Source: Symbiodinium microadriaticum (taxonomy: Eukaryota > Sar > Dinophyceae > Suessiales > Symbiodiniaceae). Taken from it: 64,000 nucleotides of DNA. The notes under the pieces are model-generated. The model ran no database searches, was not told the DNA's origin, and worked only from the letters and a program-made list of their open reading frames with translations. Numbering within the stretch: position 1 is the first letter of the stretch; the number at the start of each line of letters is the position of its first letter. The stretch spans positions 616,420 to 680,419 of the forward strand of contig LSRX01000073.1 in the NCBI GenBank assembly GCA_001939145.1, read 5' to 3'. The position numbers and the translations under genes were made by a program. Positions 63,558 through 64,000 of this stretch are shown piece by piece.

Positions 63558-64000
63558 GCTCCGGCCCCGAACTCTTCTCGGTGTTCGGTTGCTAGGTGCC
63601 TCCTCTTTTTCGTCGCGGCCGTCGCAGCAAGTCCAATCGACCTGGCTTGAGCCCCTTGGAAAGCTAGCCTCTACAAGTACAACTTTCACTTCTTACGTTA
63701 CGGAAAACTCAACCAAGATCTTACACCCTAATACCCTTTTAATTAACTCTGAGCTGCACATGTACTTAAGCGAACAAACGAACACTAAACCCCTAAACAC
63801 GCTACGTACCCGACCCCAAAAGACCTGTCCTTGGATTCAGGGCTAGAGTTCGCTAATTAGGGTTCAGGCAACTCCTAAGCCCCCCTCACCAAGGATTTTG
63901 GCCCATAGCTCAAACGGCCGCTGGTCGCAGTCCGGCTTAGGCCTGCAGCTTGGTTGGTTCCCTAAACGGAAAGCTGGGAAAGCAGCCTTGATCTTCAAGC

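Noticed and set aside
1-64000. True chromosome end
   Set aside because: Telomere-like blocks occur throughout in both orientations and none forms a long uniform terminal array at either edge of the window.

Overview
The window reads as nuclear DNA of a eukaryotic protist with Arabidopsis-type telomeres (TTTAGGG). No ORF exceeds about 140 codons, there is no bacterial gene organisation, and no rRNA or tRNA gene was recognised. A chromerid or dinoflagellate-like alveolate is the best guess from base composition and telomere unit, but it is an inference; species cannot be proven from this sequence. A 728-base N gap lies at 31354-32081.

Three layers cover almost everything. (1) Degenerate telomere-like blocks (TTTAGGG or CCCTAAA and variants) occur about once per kilobase in both orientations from end to end. 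(2) Some fifteen families of short palindromic elements (about 60-125 bp, MITE-like, here named A to P) are dispersed as dozens of copies. (3) Between them lie short coding islands on both strands. Read as ordinary ORFs these islands mean little, but joined at GT/GC..AG sites they form short in-phase genes.

The key result is how these layers fit. In the best models, introns coincide with single palindromic elements or telomere-like blocks. The gene at 6780-7572 has five exons, one reading frame and four introns, each made by an element of a different family (A, B, E, C). The gene at 35668-36491 has four exons; its first intron is a telomere-like array and the next two are elements J and G. 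Similar models are at 8021-9034, 12396-12721, 20534-20852, 21230-21489, 25898-26319, 26470-26717, 30576-30974, 40747-41384, 43610-44237, 58990-59326 and 60918-61147. This is what is expected of introners (transposons that create introns), with the added oddity that telomere-like DNA also behaves as intron material.

No encoded protein was recognised by homology; most models give 60-130 residues. All gene models were built by eye from reading frame, splice sites and phase. Antisense frames are often open as well, so each model should be read as a candidate. Other regions of note: 49705-50055 (a transposon nested inside an element), 45316-46056 (a compositionally different block with inverted GCGTGGATTTT motifs), and telomere-like blocks flanked by direct duplications (22924-22981, 13964-14048, 42918-43019, 41127-41205).
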